NCBI GenBank assembly: GCA_902386205.1
Contig: CABMIH010000020.1
Location: 1-48,996, forward strand
Source of the DNA: an uncultured archaeon
Lineage (GTDB): Archaea; Halobacteriota; Methanosarcinia; Methanosarcinales; Methanoperedenaceae
Reading direction: 5' to 3'
DNA: 48,996 bases
The notes beneath the pieces are model-generated. The model ran no database searches and had not been told where the DNA came from. It saw only the letters and a list, made by a program, of their open reading frames with translations. This document shows positions 24,639 through 33,831 of this stretch, in pieces; position 1 is the stretch's first letter, and the number at the start of each line of letters is the position of its first letter. Position numbers and translations under genes: made by a program.

Positions 24639-25865
24639 GTGTTGTACAATCTGCCATACGGTAAAACGCAAGTCCCGGTCGATATTCACAGCCGGCATCA
24701 GGTAAAAGTCATAAAACCAATGGATACGGCGGCGGTTCAAGATGAATCAAAAGAGATCGAAAGGGCACTCAAAAATTCCATAAAAAGCAGGCGCCTTTCA
24801 GAGATAGCAGGCAGCGGCAAAAAAGCAGTGATAATCGTCAATGATATTACCAGACCCACTCCCACTGCTAAACTGCTTCCTCCCCTCATTTCCGAATTAA
24901 AATCCGGCGGCCTTAAAGATGTTACGATCATATTCGGTCTCGGGATTCACAGGAAACAGACAGAAGAGGAAAAATGCTCCATACTGGGCGACCTGTATGG
25001 TAAAGTAATAAGCGTCGAGCACAATATCGATGATTGCGTGAATCTTGGCACAACATCAAGAGGCACACCTGTCGAGGTTTTAAAATGCGTTGCAGAAGCC
25101 GATATCGTGGTATGCACGGGGACTGTCGAATTCCATTATTATGCAGGATACTCAGGCGGTGCCAAGTCCATACTTCCCGCTGTGTCATCAAAAAGGAGCA
25201 TATATGCAAACCATGCCTTCATGTTAGACCCTAAATCCGCAGCAGGAAGGCTCGATGGTCCTGTACGGAAGGATATCGAAGAGGCAGGCGCGATACTTGG
25301 CATCGATTTTATCCTGAACGTGGTCTTAAACGAAAGAAAGGAGATAATCTTTGCCGCAGCAGGTGACCACATAGAGGCGCACAGGAAATGCGCGGCTTTT
25401 CTTGATAAGATGTCAAAAATCAAGGTCGAGCCTGCCGATATCATAATAGTTTCACCTGGCGGGTGGCCAAAAGATATCGACATATTCCAGTCGCATAAGG
25501 CGCTTGAACATGCCAGGAACGCGGTGAAGGAAGGAGGATCGATCCTTCTTGTGGCAGAGTGCAAGGAAGGTTACGGCAACCGTGTGTTTGAAGAGTGGCT
25601 AAAATTCGATCGTGATGAAGCTATAAACAGATTTAGATCAGGATTCGTAATGGGGGGCCACAAGGCAGCCCTGATCGCGGCGCTGACAAAAAAAGTTGAC
25701 CTGTACCTTATATCGTCCCTGCCTGATGAAATTTCAAGGAAAGCGTATTTTATCCCGGCATCCCTGGAAAATGCGCTGAACATGGCAGCCGGGAAATGCA
25801 GCGGGCCTGCAAAGATAATCGTGATGCCTTATGGCGGTTCAACCCTGGTTGCCAGCCGTCGATGA
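24639..25865 (+). CDS. LarA-like nickel-dependent racemase family protein
   Basis: A 408-residue LarA homologue. Family members bind a nickel-pincer nucleotide and racemise or epimerise 2-hydroxy acids. The protein has the DDRTRPTP-like NDITRPTPTAKLLP segment near residue 70, the catalytic-His motif GLGIHRKQT (about 101-109), and the second half FHYYAGYSGGAKSILPAV with the second His and the Lys that carries the cofactor. Substrate is unknown. A GTG at 24639 follows AGGATGAT. The LarB/C/E cofactor-synthesis proteins are not in the window. Confidence 0.85.
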   Translation: MLYNLPYGKTQVPVDIHSRHQVKVIKPMDTAAVQDESKEIERALKNSIKSRRLSEIAGSGKKAVIIVNDITRPTPTAKLLPPLISELKSGGLKDVTIIFGLGIHRKQTEEEKCSILGDLYGKVISVEHNIDDCVNLGTTSRGTPVEVLKCVAEADIVVCTGTVEFHYYAGYSGGAKSILPAVSSKRSIYANHAFMLDPKSAAGRLDGPVRKDIEEAGAILGIDFILNVVLNERKEIIFAAAGDHIEAHRKCAAFLDKMSKIKVEPADIIIVSPGGWPKDIDIFQSHKALEHARNAVKEGGSILLVAECKEGYGNRVFEEWLKFDRDEAINRFRSGFVMGGHKAALIAALTKKVDLYLISSLPDEISRKAYFIPASLENALNMAAGKCSGPAKIIVMPYGGSTLVASRR

Positions 25866-25870
25866 GAATA

Positions 25871-26368
25871 TCAAACCTGTCTTGCCTCCAGTTCCCTCCA
25901 CGCAATAAGCCCTCCGGCAGCAGCAGCCGCCCCTCCGAGCACCACTACATAGAGCCCGTATCCTGCGCCTGACTGCATGGTCGCCCCCAGGATTTTCCCC
26001 GATAATGAGCCTATGCCCTGGAGGTTGACCACGCCTCCCCCTACAACCAGGAGCCCGCATGCAAGCATCGCGATGCTCTGTATCCTTTCCTTCAGGATCA
26101 CAGAAACAACGATACCAGCAATACCCAGCGCAAGGACGCCTATTCCCTGGAATTGCCAGTTAATGTCGCCGCTTATCAGTCCCAGGAGCACGCCTTCCCC
26201 GCTTTTCCACCCCAGGCCGTTTACGGATATACCGGATGCGAAACCTATTGATGAGGCGCTCATGCTTGCTGAGTACCAGGGGAGAAAGACGCCGATGATC
26301 GAAATTATTCCACCTGCCATAGCCAGTACCTGGCCTTTTGTGAGACCGTTCTTGGTTTCCATAGGCAT
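25871..26368 (-). CDS. Hypothetical multi-pass membrane protein
   Basis: A 165-residue, glycine-rich protein with four hydrophobic segments: about residues 14-32, 75-92, 97-117 and 137-157. The N-terminal helix ends in FLPWYSAS, a pattern seen in many small archaeal membrane proteins with an extracytoplasmic loop. No functional motif is visible. It converges with the LarA-like gene (5 bp between stops). Confidence 0.65.
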   Translation of the reverse strand: MPMETKNGLTKGQVLAMAGGIISIIGVFLPWYSASMSASSIGFASGISVNGLGWKSGEGVLLGLISGDINWQFQGIGVLALGIAGIVVSVILKERIQSIAMLACGLLVVGGGVVNLQGIGSLSGKILGATMQSGAGYGLYVVVLGGAAAAAGGLIAWRELEARQV

Positions 26369-26633
26369 GGTTTCATGTTTTTATGATATAAATACTTATA
26401 ATTGCATGGTTTTATATTGTTTGTAAAAATGTTTAGCATGCTTGTAAAACTCAAATTCGATAAATCGAATGCGTTTAAACGTGTTAAAATGGTTTTATGG
26501 ATATCATATAACACGATAAACCCAGTGCACATATATTTTTGCTAGCTAAAAACCCGCTACAAAAAACAAGAGATAAAACTATTTTCCGATATTTTTATAT
26601 ATTATTTCGTTAATTAATATGTGGGTCGAAAAT

Positions 26634-27047
26634 ATGGTATCATCAGATATTGATTGGAAAAAGTTAAAGGATGAAGTTGATAATGCAATAGAGAAGAATG
26701 ATGCTGGTAGTATCGATTTCAGTTCTAAAGACATATATCAATGCAAATTTCAACAAAAATGCGCCGAGATTGAAAAATCTGAGTTTTCCCCTATTATGTC
26801 TGCAATAATTTTTGGGCTCGCGGGGGGCATGGGATTAATTTCGAGATTTAAAATGGATGATTTAGTTTCAATATACCAAACGATTATGGGACTTTTTCTG
26901 ATATACGTTGCGTGGTTTTATTTTTATAGGAAATTCTATATTCCTGGACATAAAACCTGTATAGAAATTATAATTGATGCTGAAAAGCGGATTCAAGAAC
27001 TCAGCAGAAAAGAGACTGAAATATCCAAAGAAGGATATCATGCATAA
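26634..27047 (+). CDS. Hypothetical protein with two membrane helices
   Basis: A 137-residue product with a soluble 55-residue N-terminus (DIDWKKLKDEVDNAI) and two hydrophobic helices (SPIMSAIIFGLAGGMGLI, and YQTIMGLFLIYVAWFYFY). A charged C-terminal helix follows (CIEIIIDAEKRIQELSRKE). No family recognised. I start at the ATG at 26634; an in-frame ATG five codons earlier (26619) is possible. It is AT-rich compared with its neighbours and isolated, so it may be an acquired gene. Confidence 0.6.
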   Translation: MVSSDIDWKKLKDEVDNAIEKNDAGSIDFSSKDIYQCKFQQKCAEIEKSEFSPIMSAIIFGLAGGMGLISRFKMDDLVSIYQTIMGLFLIYVAWFYFYRKFYIPGHKTCIEIIIDAEKRIQELSRKETEISKEGYHA

Positions 27048-27139
27048 ACTCAGGGCATTAATTTTCACTACGCTGCGAATCATTGCAATTGGGAATTTTA
27101 AGTCAGATTTGCTGTTTTTTACTGCACCATCAGAAAAAC

Positions 27140-27937
27140 TCAGAGCCTGTTAATCTCACATCTTAATCCCCTTTCTTTACATATCTTCGTAATCCTCCCG
27201 AAAATCTCATTATAGTACGCAACATCCCCACCCAAAAATAGTCTCTCATACGCAGGTAACAATCCCGGATCAAACACCCTGATAAACTCTTTTACACCAT
27301 CCCAGACCCCGTCTTTTATCCTTAGCCTGTCAACAAGAACATATTTCGGCCCCAATGCTGATATGGCATCTACCAGCGCCTGCGCATCTGTAATATAAGG
27401 CATCACAGGCCCCAGGAAAACCCATGTGCTGACACCGTTTTTTGAAAGCTCAGAAAGCGCTCTCAGCCTCTCCTCTGCACTTGATGCCCCGGGCTCGAGT
27501 TTTTCTCTCACTTCTTCATCCAGCGAAGTAAGTGTAAGGCCTACTTCGATATTTGAGAATCTCTTCAATAAATCCATATCTCTCAGCACAAGAGAAGATT
27601 TTGTCTGTATGCATACCGGGAAATCGTGCATCAGCAGGAGTTCAAGGCATCTTCGCGTTATCTCATATTTTTTCTCAACAGGCTGGTAGGGGTCTGTTAC
27701 AGTCCCAAGCCCCACAACTCCTTTTTTCTTTGTCCTTAGCTCCTTTGAAAGGATTCGGGGCAGGTTTACCTTTACTTCCACCACTTCACCCCATTTTCCC
27801 TTATCCCAGTGGACAACGCAGGGGGCATAGCAATAGGCGCAGGCATGCCCGCAGCCCCTGTAAGGATTGAGGGCATAATCCAGTCCCGGCAGTTTTGAGG
27901 GTGAGAGTGCGGATTTGACTTTTATTTCGTTGATCAT
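27140..27937 (-). CDS. Radical SAM protein, SplB-like
   Basis: A 265-residue radical SAM protein of the SPL (spore photoproduct lyase-like) group. It opens with LSPSKLPGLDYALNPYRGC, then the cluster motif CGHACAYCYAP, and TVTDPYQPVEKKYEITRRCLELL, which is diagnostic for the group, as is the later GLTLTSLDEEVREKLEPGA. The function of archaeal members is not settled, and DNA-lesion repair is only a possibility. It is transcribed alone. Start ATG at 27937. Confidence 0.85.
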   Translation of the reverse strand: MINEIKVKSALSPSKLPGLDYALNPYRGCGHACAYCYAPCVVHWDKGKWGEVVEVKVNLPRILSKELRTKKKGVVGLGTVTDPYQPVEKKYEITRRCLELLLMHDFPVCIQTKSSLVLRDMDLLKRFSNIEVGLTLTSLDEEVREKLEPGASSAEERLRALSELSKNGVSTWVFLGPVMPYITDAQALVDAISALGPKYVLVDRLRIKDGVWDGVKEFIRVFDPGLLPAYERLFLGGDVAYYNEIFGRITKICKERGLRCEINRL

Positions 27938-28035
27938 AATACAAATACTTGTTTATGGTGTTCTTAAATATTCACTCATTCTGTCAATGAGTTAACAATA
28001 TATAAAATAAAATACTATCTCTAATCGGGGTTTAA

Positions 28036-29469
28036 ATGAAAGAATATGACCTGATAATTGTAGGCACCGGCTCAGCCATGAACTATATTAATGCAATTAT
28101 AGATATGAATCCTGATTTCAAAATTGCTGTTATCGATAAGGATGAACCCGGTGGAATATGTCTCACGCGCGGATGCATACCTTCCAAGCTCCTTCTTTAT
28201 CCTGCAGAACTTATAAGGACAATTGGGACTGCGGGGAGATTCGGCATAGATGTGGAATTAAAGAACATCGATTTCAAATTTGTAATGGAAAGGATGCGAA
28301 GGTTGATATCGAATGATATCGACATGATACGAAAAGGACTATCAGGCAACCCGAATATAGATTATTATAACGCGACTGCAGAGTTCCTGTCCCCATATAC
28401 GATGACCGCAGGCGGGGAGACTATTAAAGGAAAAATGATATTCCTCTGCACTGGTTCAAAACCCTTGATACCGGATATAAAGGGATTGGATGAAACCGGT
28501 TATCTCACGAGCGACACTGTACTTGAAATGACGCAGCTTCCTGGCATCATCGCCATTATTGGAGGGGGATACATTGCCGCAGAGTACGGTCATTTCTTCT
28601 CTGCGATGGGGTCTGAGATAACAGTCATCGGGAGAAATCCGCAGTTCCTTCCGGACGAAGAGCCTGAGATATCAGCGCTGGCAAAAAGGGATATGTCAAA
28701 ATACATGAATATCATCACCGGTCATGAGGTTACCGGGGTTCAAAAGGGCGGCAATGGGAAGAAAAAAGTTATTGCACAGGATAAAAGCAGCGGGAAAGAA
28801 GTAGCTATAGAGGCCGATGAAATACTCGTAGCTTCAGGAAGGGGACCGAATACCGAACTGCTCCCTGAAAAAGGAGGGATAAAAACCGATAGCACTGGAT
28901 GGATCGATGTGAACGAATATATGGAAACTTCCAGTCCTAAAGTGTGGGCTTTCGGAGACGCTGACGGGAAATACCTCTTCAAGCATGTTGCAAATCATGA
29001 ATCCACAGTTGTTTTTTATAATGCATTCATGAACAAAAAAATAAAGGCGGACTACCATGCAGTACCTCATGCTGTTTTTTCATATCCTGAAATAGCGGGT
29101 GTCGGAATGAAGGAAGGCGAAGCAATAGAGATGTACGGGGAGGAGAACGTGCTAATAGGTTTTGAGAAATACGAGGATACCGCAAAAGGTGAGGCAATGG
29201 ACGTGAAAGATTATTTTGTAAAGGTAATTGTGGAAAAAGGCACAAAAGTAATCCTTGGCGCGCATATAATCGGCCCCTATGCCTCGATACTTATACATGA
29301 GATCATAAATCTCATGTACACCCAGGATGGGAGTGCAACCCCTGTTATCCAGGGAATTCATATTCATCCCGCTCTAAGCGAGGTCGTGCAGAGGGCGTTC
29401 CAGTCGCTGATGCCTCCGGCGCATTATCACCATGTTCTCGGGCACATGCGCCTACAGGAGAATTTTTAA
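28036..29469 (+). CDS. Flavin-dependent disulfide reductase (lpd/mycothione-reductase-like)
   Basis: A 477-residue class I pyridine nucleotide-disulfide oxidoreductase. It carries the FAD-binding start YDLIIVGTGSAMN and the redox-active cysteine pair GGICLTRGCIPSK (about 40-52). The NAD(P)H fold IAIIGGGYIAAEYG lies near residue 173, the second FAD motif VWAFGDAD near 310, and the C-terminal active-site motif HIHPALSE near 447. GTGSxxN rather than GGGPGG recalls mycothione reductase. No lipoyl or 2-oxoacid dehydrogenase genes are nearby, so it probably reduces another disulfide or a metal. It is a single-gene unit. Confidence 0.85.
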   Translation: MKEYDLIIVGTGSAMNYINAIIDMNPDFKIAVIDKDEPGGICLTRGCIPSKLLLYPAELIRTIGTAGRFGIDVELKNIDFKFVMERMRRLISNDIDMIRKGLSGNPNIDYYNATAEFLSPYTMTAGGETIKGKMIFLCTGSKPLIPDIKGLDETGYLTSDTVLEMTQLPGIIAIIGGGYIAAEYGHFFSAMGSEITVIGRNPQFLPDEEPEISALAKRDMSKYMNIITGHEVTGVQKGGNGKKKVIAQDKSSGKEVAIEADEILVASGRGPNTELLPEKGGIKTDSTGWIDVNEYMETSSPKVWAFGDADGKYLFKHVANHESTVVFYNAFMNKKIKADYHAVPHAVFSYPEIAGVGMKEGEAIEMYGEENVLIGFEKYEDTAKGEAMDVKDYFVKVIVEKGTKVILGAHIIGPYASILIHEIINLMYTQDGSATPVIQGIHIHPALSEVVQRAFQSLMPPAHYHHVLGHMRLQENF

Positions 29470-29514
29470 ATTTATATCAGTGATTGAATTTAAACTAACT
29501 CTGCATACTTTACG

Positions 29515-29630
29515 TTCACCGCAAGGGGCGCAAAGTACGCAAAGAACGATTTTCATGAACTTTGCGCTCTGGTATGAAAGACATTTCATCGTCATCTATG
29601 AGCCACAGTTCATAGCCGACTTTGCGGTGA
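29515..29630. repeat. Inverted-repeat element with CGCAAAG motifs
   Basis: TTCACCGCAAGGGGCGCAAAG and TACGCAAAG (29515-29544) face CTTTGCGC (29560-29567) and CTTTGCGGTGA (29620-29630). The outer 9 bp (TCACCGCAA / TTGCGGTGA) are perfect inverted ends of a roughly 116-bp element. Repeats with this ACCGCAAAG-CGCAAAG core are common in intergenic DNA of Methanosarcinales and of many environmental bacteria. It lies in the gap before the next gene. Confidence 0.55.
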
Positions 29631-29673
29631 GCTATTTGGAAATAAATCCGGACTTGACCCTCTTTCTTTTCAT

Positions 29674-30729
29674 ATGGACAGCAGAGGCGATTCGCTGCTT
29701 AAAGAAACAGAAGAGGTTACAGTAGATGCAATGAATATGCTTGTGCCGCCGGAACATAGAAAATACGGGGGAAAGATACTGGCGGATTTCATGTACAATG
29801 ATAATGCAGATTTCAACCCTCTTGGCAAGCCGCGAAGCACTGAAGGCGAAGGTGTTAAGAGAAAAGAAATAACTCTGGATAAGGAAATGGGCTATGTTAA
29901 CAGGCTGCTCGGCTGGGCTGGAGAACATAAAAGAGCGGTTGGTTTGGGCATGATTGGCTTGCTTTTCGGCGGCGTTGCTGCAAACGAATACCGCAATAAT
30001 AAGAAATTCGCAGATGACGTTGATTCAGGCATAGCAAAAGCTAAAGCCATGATTTTCGGCAGCGCACCTGTAGTTGTAATGGATCCGCCAGTGAACCCTC
30101 TGCCTGCAGCGGCCAATGATTCCAAAATCGCGGCGAATGCGAGCGTTACAAAACCCCTGTCTGAGGAAGAAGCATATTACCTTATCTTGAATTCAGATCC
30201 TGAAAAAATTAGGAAGGAACTAAGAAAAAAAGGCTACAACTATACACACCAGTTTACGCCGGATGCAAAAGTTTTCGGAAATACAAGCTTTCATAAAGAA
30301 TTTCGGAAGAATTGGAGTGCATATAATCAGACTTATGAAGAAGAATGGCAAAATGCATTAAACGAACTCAAAAAAACGCCTGACTTCCGTGTTGGCGGAA
30401 TGCCGGTTTATGATTTTGTTACAATGTATTTGGATGAGATGCACGAAGGTCCTGAAGGAAGCGGTCCAGACGGGCTTCATAAACCCGGAATCATATATTT
30501 TCCGAATGTCGAGCCATCTACTCTGATTCATCTTGCAATACATGAAAGCGGTCTTGATACAAAATATGCAGATACGGTTAGCAATAAAAATAAAGATTCT
30601 GCAAGATGGAAGTATAAACGAGAAGAGTTTGCAACACATGTACAAATTGACTGGAGGGCAATAAAGTTTAAATGGACGCCCGAAGTAAAAGAACAAAAGT
30701 TTAAAAATGCAATGACAACATACGGATAA
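29674..30729 (+). CDS. Hypothetical membrane protein with HxxxHE motif
   Basis: A 351-residue protein: a charged cytoplasmic-looking N-terminus, one hydrophobic helix (AVGLGMIGLLFGGVAA, about residues 88-103), a Pro/Ala-rich linker and a 200-residue domain. The domain contains VEPSTLIHLAIHESGLD (H286 and H290 followed by E291) and, later, EEFATHVQIDWRAIK. Helix-borne HxxxHE plus a downstream Glu could form a metal site of protease type, but the order is not the usual HExxH. I do not recognise a family. No partner genes are near. Confidence 0.6.
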   Translation: MDSRGDSLLKETEEVTVDAMNMLVPPEHRKYGGKILADFMYNDNADFNPLGKPRSTEGEGVKRKEITLDKEMGYVNRLLGWAGEHKRAVGLGMIGLLFGGVAANEYRNNKKFADDVDSGIAKAKAMIFGSAPVVVMDPPVNPLPAAANDSKIAANASVTKPLSEEEAYYLILNSDPEKIRKELRKKGYNYTHQFTPDAKVFGNTSFHKEFRKNWSAYNQTYEEEWQNALNELKKTPDFRVGGMPVYDFVTMYLDEMHEGPEGSGPDGLHKPGIIYFPNVEPSTLIHLAIHESGLDTKYADTVSNKNKDSARWKYKREEFATHVQIDWRAIKFKWTPEVKEQKFKNAMTTYG

Positions 30730-30835
30730 CTTAGTAAGGTCCAAGGTTAACTTTCCGTGAAAAAACGAACTTTTTGACTCTTTTGATTAGTCATGTTTAT
30801 ATATTAGACCACCCATAATACTATTGGTAAGGCTG

Positions 30836-31810
30836 ATGAAATTAAAACATCTTCTTTTTGTGTTCTCTATTATCGCGGTTTTTTATTTAAGCTCACAAAA
30901 TGCCACTGCTGAGTGCCTATACGCCTATCCACCCGGTCCCTTACAGGATCAAGTATCCATCTTTGATTGTATTGGAAGTACTGACTCTATTTGTGATAGT
31001 AGTTGCGGTGCCTGGACCGAAGGATGTGAAGGCAGTAAAATCAAAATAAAGGTTATTAGCCAGTGCTATCCCGCCATACCACTTAGTACATGTGTATTAA
31101 TTGATAAAGGCAACCATATTCAGGTAGGTGTTCGTTATACCTACAAAGATTGTCTTACAGATCCTGTCAATAAGATATGTTATAATGGGAACTGCGTTGA
31201 ATGTTTGAGTGATGCAGATTGCTCCCTCAGTAAACCAAAGTGTAATTTAGAGACGAATACTTGCGAAACTCCAATATGCACTGTCTGTACTGAAGACGGC
31301 ACACCCAAAGACGCGTGTTCAACTGTCCCTGCAAATATAGGAAAGAAATGCCTTGATGTGGGTGGTATATGTTCACTTTACACCGATGTATCATGTGCAC
31401 CACCACCATCCGAATGCACTTTCAAAAACGACCCAGTACAGGACGACGCTGCATGCCCTGATGACTGTACCGGAGGCTGCACTCTGAATAAAAACGTCTG
31501 CAACAGCGCAGGAAATTGCGTCAAAGCATCTTCATCGTACTGCGGCGCAGGCAACAGCTGTGCCAGCTCGACATCATGCTACACATCATCAGGGGACTGC
31601 GGCGGGTCTGCAGGCGGCTGTGCGTGGTGGTCGTCAACTTTTAGCGTCTGCTCAAGCGGATGCCCCGGAAGCTATCCCGATAAGCAGTCAGTCTGCTGCG
31701 AATCAATCGGGTATTCCGAATGCAACGGCAGGCCTGCATGCACTTCTTATAATCCGCTAAAAGGCCAAACCCCGTGCTGCACTGCAGACGGGGGAGGAAA
31801 AAAATTTTAG
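30836..31810 (+). CDS. Secreted cysteine-rich protein
   Basis: A 324-residue product with a signal peptide (KLKHLLFVFSIIAVFYLSS then NATAEC). About 40 cysteines are spread evenly over the mature part, often in C-x3-C or CxxC pairs. Blocks such as CVECLSDADCSLSKPKCNLETNTC resemble repeats found in secreted archaeal and bacterial cell-surface proteins. I start at ATG 30836 rather than the weak TTG at 30824. It ends abruptly with GGGKKF after an A-tract (GGAGGAAAAAAATTT), so a frameshift or truncation of a larger surface protein is possible. Confidence 0.65.
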   Translation: MKLKHLLFVFSIIAVFYLSSQNATAECLYAYPPGPLQDQVSIFDCIGSTDSICDSSCGAWTEGCEGSKIKIKVISQCYPAIPLSTCVLIDKGNHIQVGVRYTYKDCLTDPVNKICYNGNCVECLSDADCSLSKPKCNLETNTCETPICTVCTEDGTPKDACSTVPANIGKKCLDVGGICSLYTDVSCAPPPSECTFKNDPVQDDAACPDDCTGGCTLNKNVCNSAGNCVKASSSYCGAGNSCASSTSCYTSSGDCGGSAGGCAWWSSTFSVCSSGCPGSYPDKQSVCCESIGYSECNGRPACTSYNPLKGQTPCCTADGGGKKF

Positions 31811-31843
31811 GATATGATAAATAAAATTAGGCGAAGTTAGGAT

Positions 31844-33100
31844 TTAAATCCTGAAAAAGTCCTCAAGTCCGAGCTGGGATAACGTATCTTTCAAAACCGT
31901 GCTCTCTTTTATCCATCGCGCCTTCGGGATAACAAGCCTCGTGGAAATATATTCAAAAGACTCATCCAGCGAACTGAATTTCCGGGGTGGCATCCGAAGC
32001 GCCGCTCTCACGTTCTCCCTCACGTTCCACACCCCGACAGGCATGATGTAGCCAGGGTGCGCTTCCCGGAGTATCACCACGCGTGCCTGTCTTTTTTCCC
32101 TGACGAGATATTCATTCACAGCAAGCCGCGCAGCATAATAGCAGCCCCCTATTTCCGCATACGTCGTCCTCCCTTCATAACCCTCGGAGGATGCCATTAT
32201 CGCTACGTCCTTGCCGAATGGGTTCCAGACAGTATTGGGATACCATGCCTCTATAAGTTCGTAGCTCCAGGCGCGCGGCATCATGAGGACCAGGAACCTG
32301 TTATCAAGCTGCCACGATTCAAAAACAAGATAATCGTTGATCAAAGGGAAATCCTTCATTTTCTCCATCAGATGGGCACCTATCATGCTATCAACCGCTG
32401 TGATGCTCCACCGCGTAGGAACGAAACGCCGCGCTTTGCCCTCACCGAAAGAACCAACTGAAAATGCTTTCTGGATACTTGATACAAGAGTGTCTTTTTT
32501 ATAAAGATCAAGCACTGCGTCCTTTGCCTTGAGGTCGGTATCATTATACGCTTTTTCCATCCTCTGGTCGAATTTGGTGTTGCCGATGTCAATTTTTTTT
32601 AGAGGCGCAGTCGGCCCGAAAGGCTGTACCTCGTCATCAAGTACAAGTCTTGCACTTGGTTTTTTTAAGAACTCGGCTTCTACATCGATAGGAGATGCAC
32701 ACAGCGCCATCTCTCGTGTGACTTCTATGATGCGGCTGCTTTCAAGGTCCCTTATATGCACAAGGTGCTTTCCCCTGACAAGCTGTGAGCGAAAATCCAC
32801 GATATCATCTATACTTTTCCCGATCCACATTTCAGGGGTGTCAAGGAGGCTTGTATCTCCATGCGATGGCGGGATGAGTGGCCCGACATATACATAGGGG
32901 TAGCCTATCCTGCCTATGAATACTCCGGGCGGGGAAGAGCCGTCTATATTAAGGCTATCGGTGAGCGGCCTGACTTTAACCCTGGAATAGAATTTAACAA
33001 GAACAGGGCACCTCTGTTTCCCGCATAATAACTTTGCCCCCCGGCATAAGATACAAAGGGCGTCGCCTCCGCCGCTGAATAGCGAATCCGGACTTTCCAT
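31844..33100 (-). CDS. nreA: Archaeal DNA repair protein NreA
   Basis: NreA is an archaeal protein genetically tied to repair of mitomycin-type DNA damage. The 418-residue product has the N-terminal zinc finger (CILCRGAKLLCGKQRC, residues 17-32). The conserved body includes SSPPGVFIGRIGYPYVYVGPL, and GSFGEGKARRFVPTRWSITAVD. It ends with QLGLEDFF (Q409-F416), a textbook PCNA-interacting (PIP) motif, as in other Nre proteins. It is divergently transcribed from the queD-like gene with a 101-bp shared promoter region. Confidence 0.93.
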   Translation of the reverse strand: MESPDSLFSGGGDALCILCRGAKLLCGKQRCPVLVKFYSRVKVRPLTDSLNIDGSSPPGVFIGRIGYPYVYVGPLIPPSHGDTSLLDTPEMWIGKSIDDIVDFRSQLVRGKHLVHIRDLESSRIIEVTREMALCASPIDVEAEFLKKPSARLVLDDEVQPFGPTAPLKKIDIGNTKFDQRMEKAYNDTDLKAKDAVLDLYKKDTLVSSIQKAFSVGSFGEGKARRFVPTRWSITAVDSMIGAHLMEKMKDFPLINDYLVFESWQLDNRFLVLMMPRAWSYELIEAWYPNTVWNPFGKDVAIMASSEGYEGRTTYAEIGGCYYAARLAVNEYLVREKRQARVVILREAHPGYIMPVGVWNVRENVRAALRMPPRKFSSLDESFEYISTRLVIPKARWIKESTVLKDTLSQLGLEDFFRI

Positions 33101-33201
33101 GTATGAATAGATGATATAAAGGGATATAAAATAAATGCAAGCGTGGTGAAAGTAAGTCCCGGCAAAAGGATTAAACCCTCCGGAGTTATTAAGCCTCTCT
33201 C

Positions 33202-33687
33202 ATGTTCATTGAAATCGACGGCTGGATGGCAAAACTCAGGTTTTCTGCGTGTCATTTCATACCCAACCACCCGAAATGCGGCTGCCTTCATGGCCATACC
33301 TATGCTATCAGCGTGCGGATAGAAGGGGAACAGAAAGGAGAGTTCATAATCGATTTTGAAACCGTGAAAGGGATCGTGAATGGTATATGCGACAGGCTTG
33401 ACCATAAAGTCATGATCGCAGAAAAAGACCCGCGACTCAGGATAGAAAAAAAAGAGGGTGTGTCCATCGAGATCATTGAAAGCAAAAAAAGATATGTACT
33501 GCCGGCAGAAGATATCGTGTTCCTTCCCACGAAATCCGTAAGCGCCGAAGACCTGTGTAAATATTTTAGCGCCGGGATAGCAAAGGAGCTAAGAGCAAAT
33601 GGCGCAGATAATATCAAGAAAATACATGTCAGGGTGGATGAGGGTATCGGACAGGGTGCAGGCTGCGAGTTGGGGATGTCAGGATAA
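33202..33687 (+). CDS. 6-pyruvoyltetrahydropterin synthase / QueD family
   Basis: A 161-residue T-fold enzyme of the PTPS/QueD family. It has the zinc ligands H18 (FSACHF), H30 and H32 (LHGHTY), a Cys at 26 or 28 in the catalytic-loop position, the catalytic His in DRLDHKVM, and the substrate-anchoring Glu in the final GAGCELG. It could make the queuosine/archaeosine precursor 6-carboxy-tetrahydropterin or act in tetrahydromethanopterin synthesis; the sequence alone does not decide. Divergent from nreA. Confidence 0.9.
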   Translation: MFIEIDGWMAKLRFSACHFIPNHPKCGCLHGHTYAISVRIEGEQKGEFIIDFETVKGIVNGICDRLDHKVMIAEKDPRLRIEKKEGVSIEIIESKKRYVLPAEDIVFLPTKSVSAEDLCKYFSAGIAKELRANGADNIKKIHVRVDEGIGQGAGCELGMSG

Positions 33688-33753
33688 GATTTCGAAGCAA
33701 GCTAAACACAAATTTTTAATACGAAGCGGTAATTCAGATTTGCAGTGATATCG

Positions 33754-33831
33754 ATGGGGAACAAGAAGTATTTCGATAAGATCGTGAACTGCAGCAATTG
33801 CGGAAAAGAATATTATGACAGAATTAACTGA
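33754..33831 (+). CDS. Micro-ORF with CxxC overlapping the SWIM gene
   Basis: A 25-codon frame (MGNKKYFDKIVNCSNCGKEY at the start) overlaps the first 17 bases of the SWIM gene. It looks like half a zinc ribbon. It may be a leader peptide coupling translation of the SWIM gene, or the remnant of a longer zinc-ribbon protein. Coding status is uncertain. Confidence 0.3.
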   Translation: MGNKKYFDKIVNCSNCGKEYYDRIN

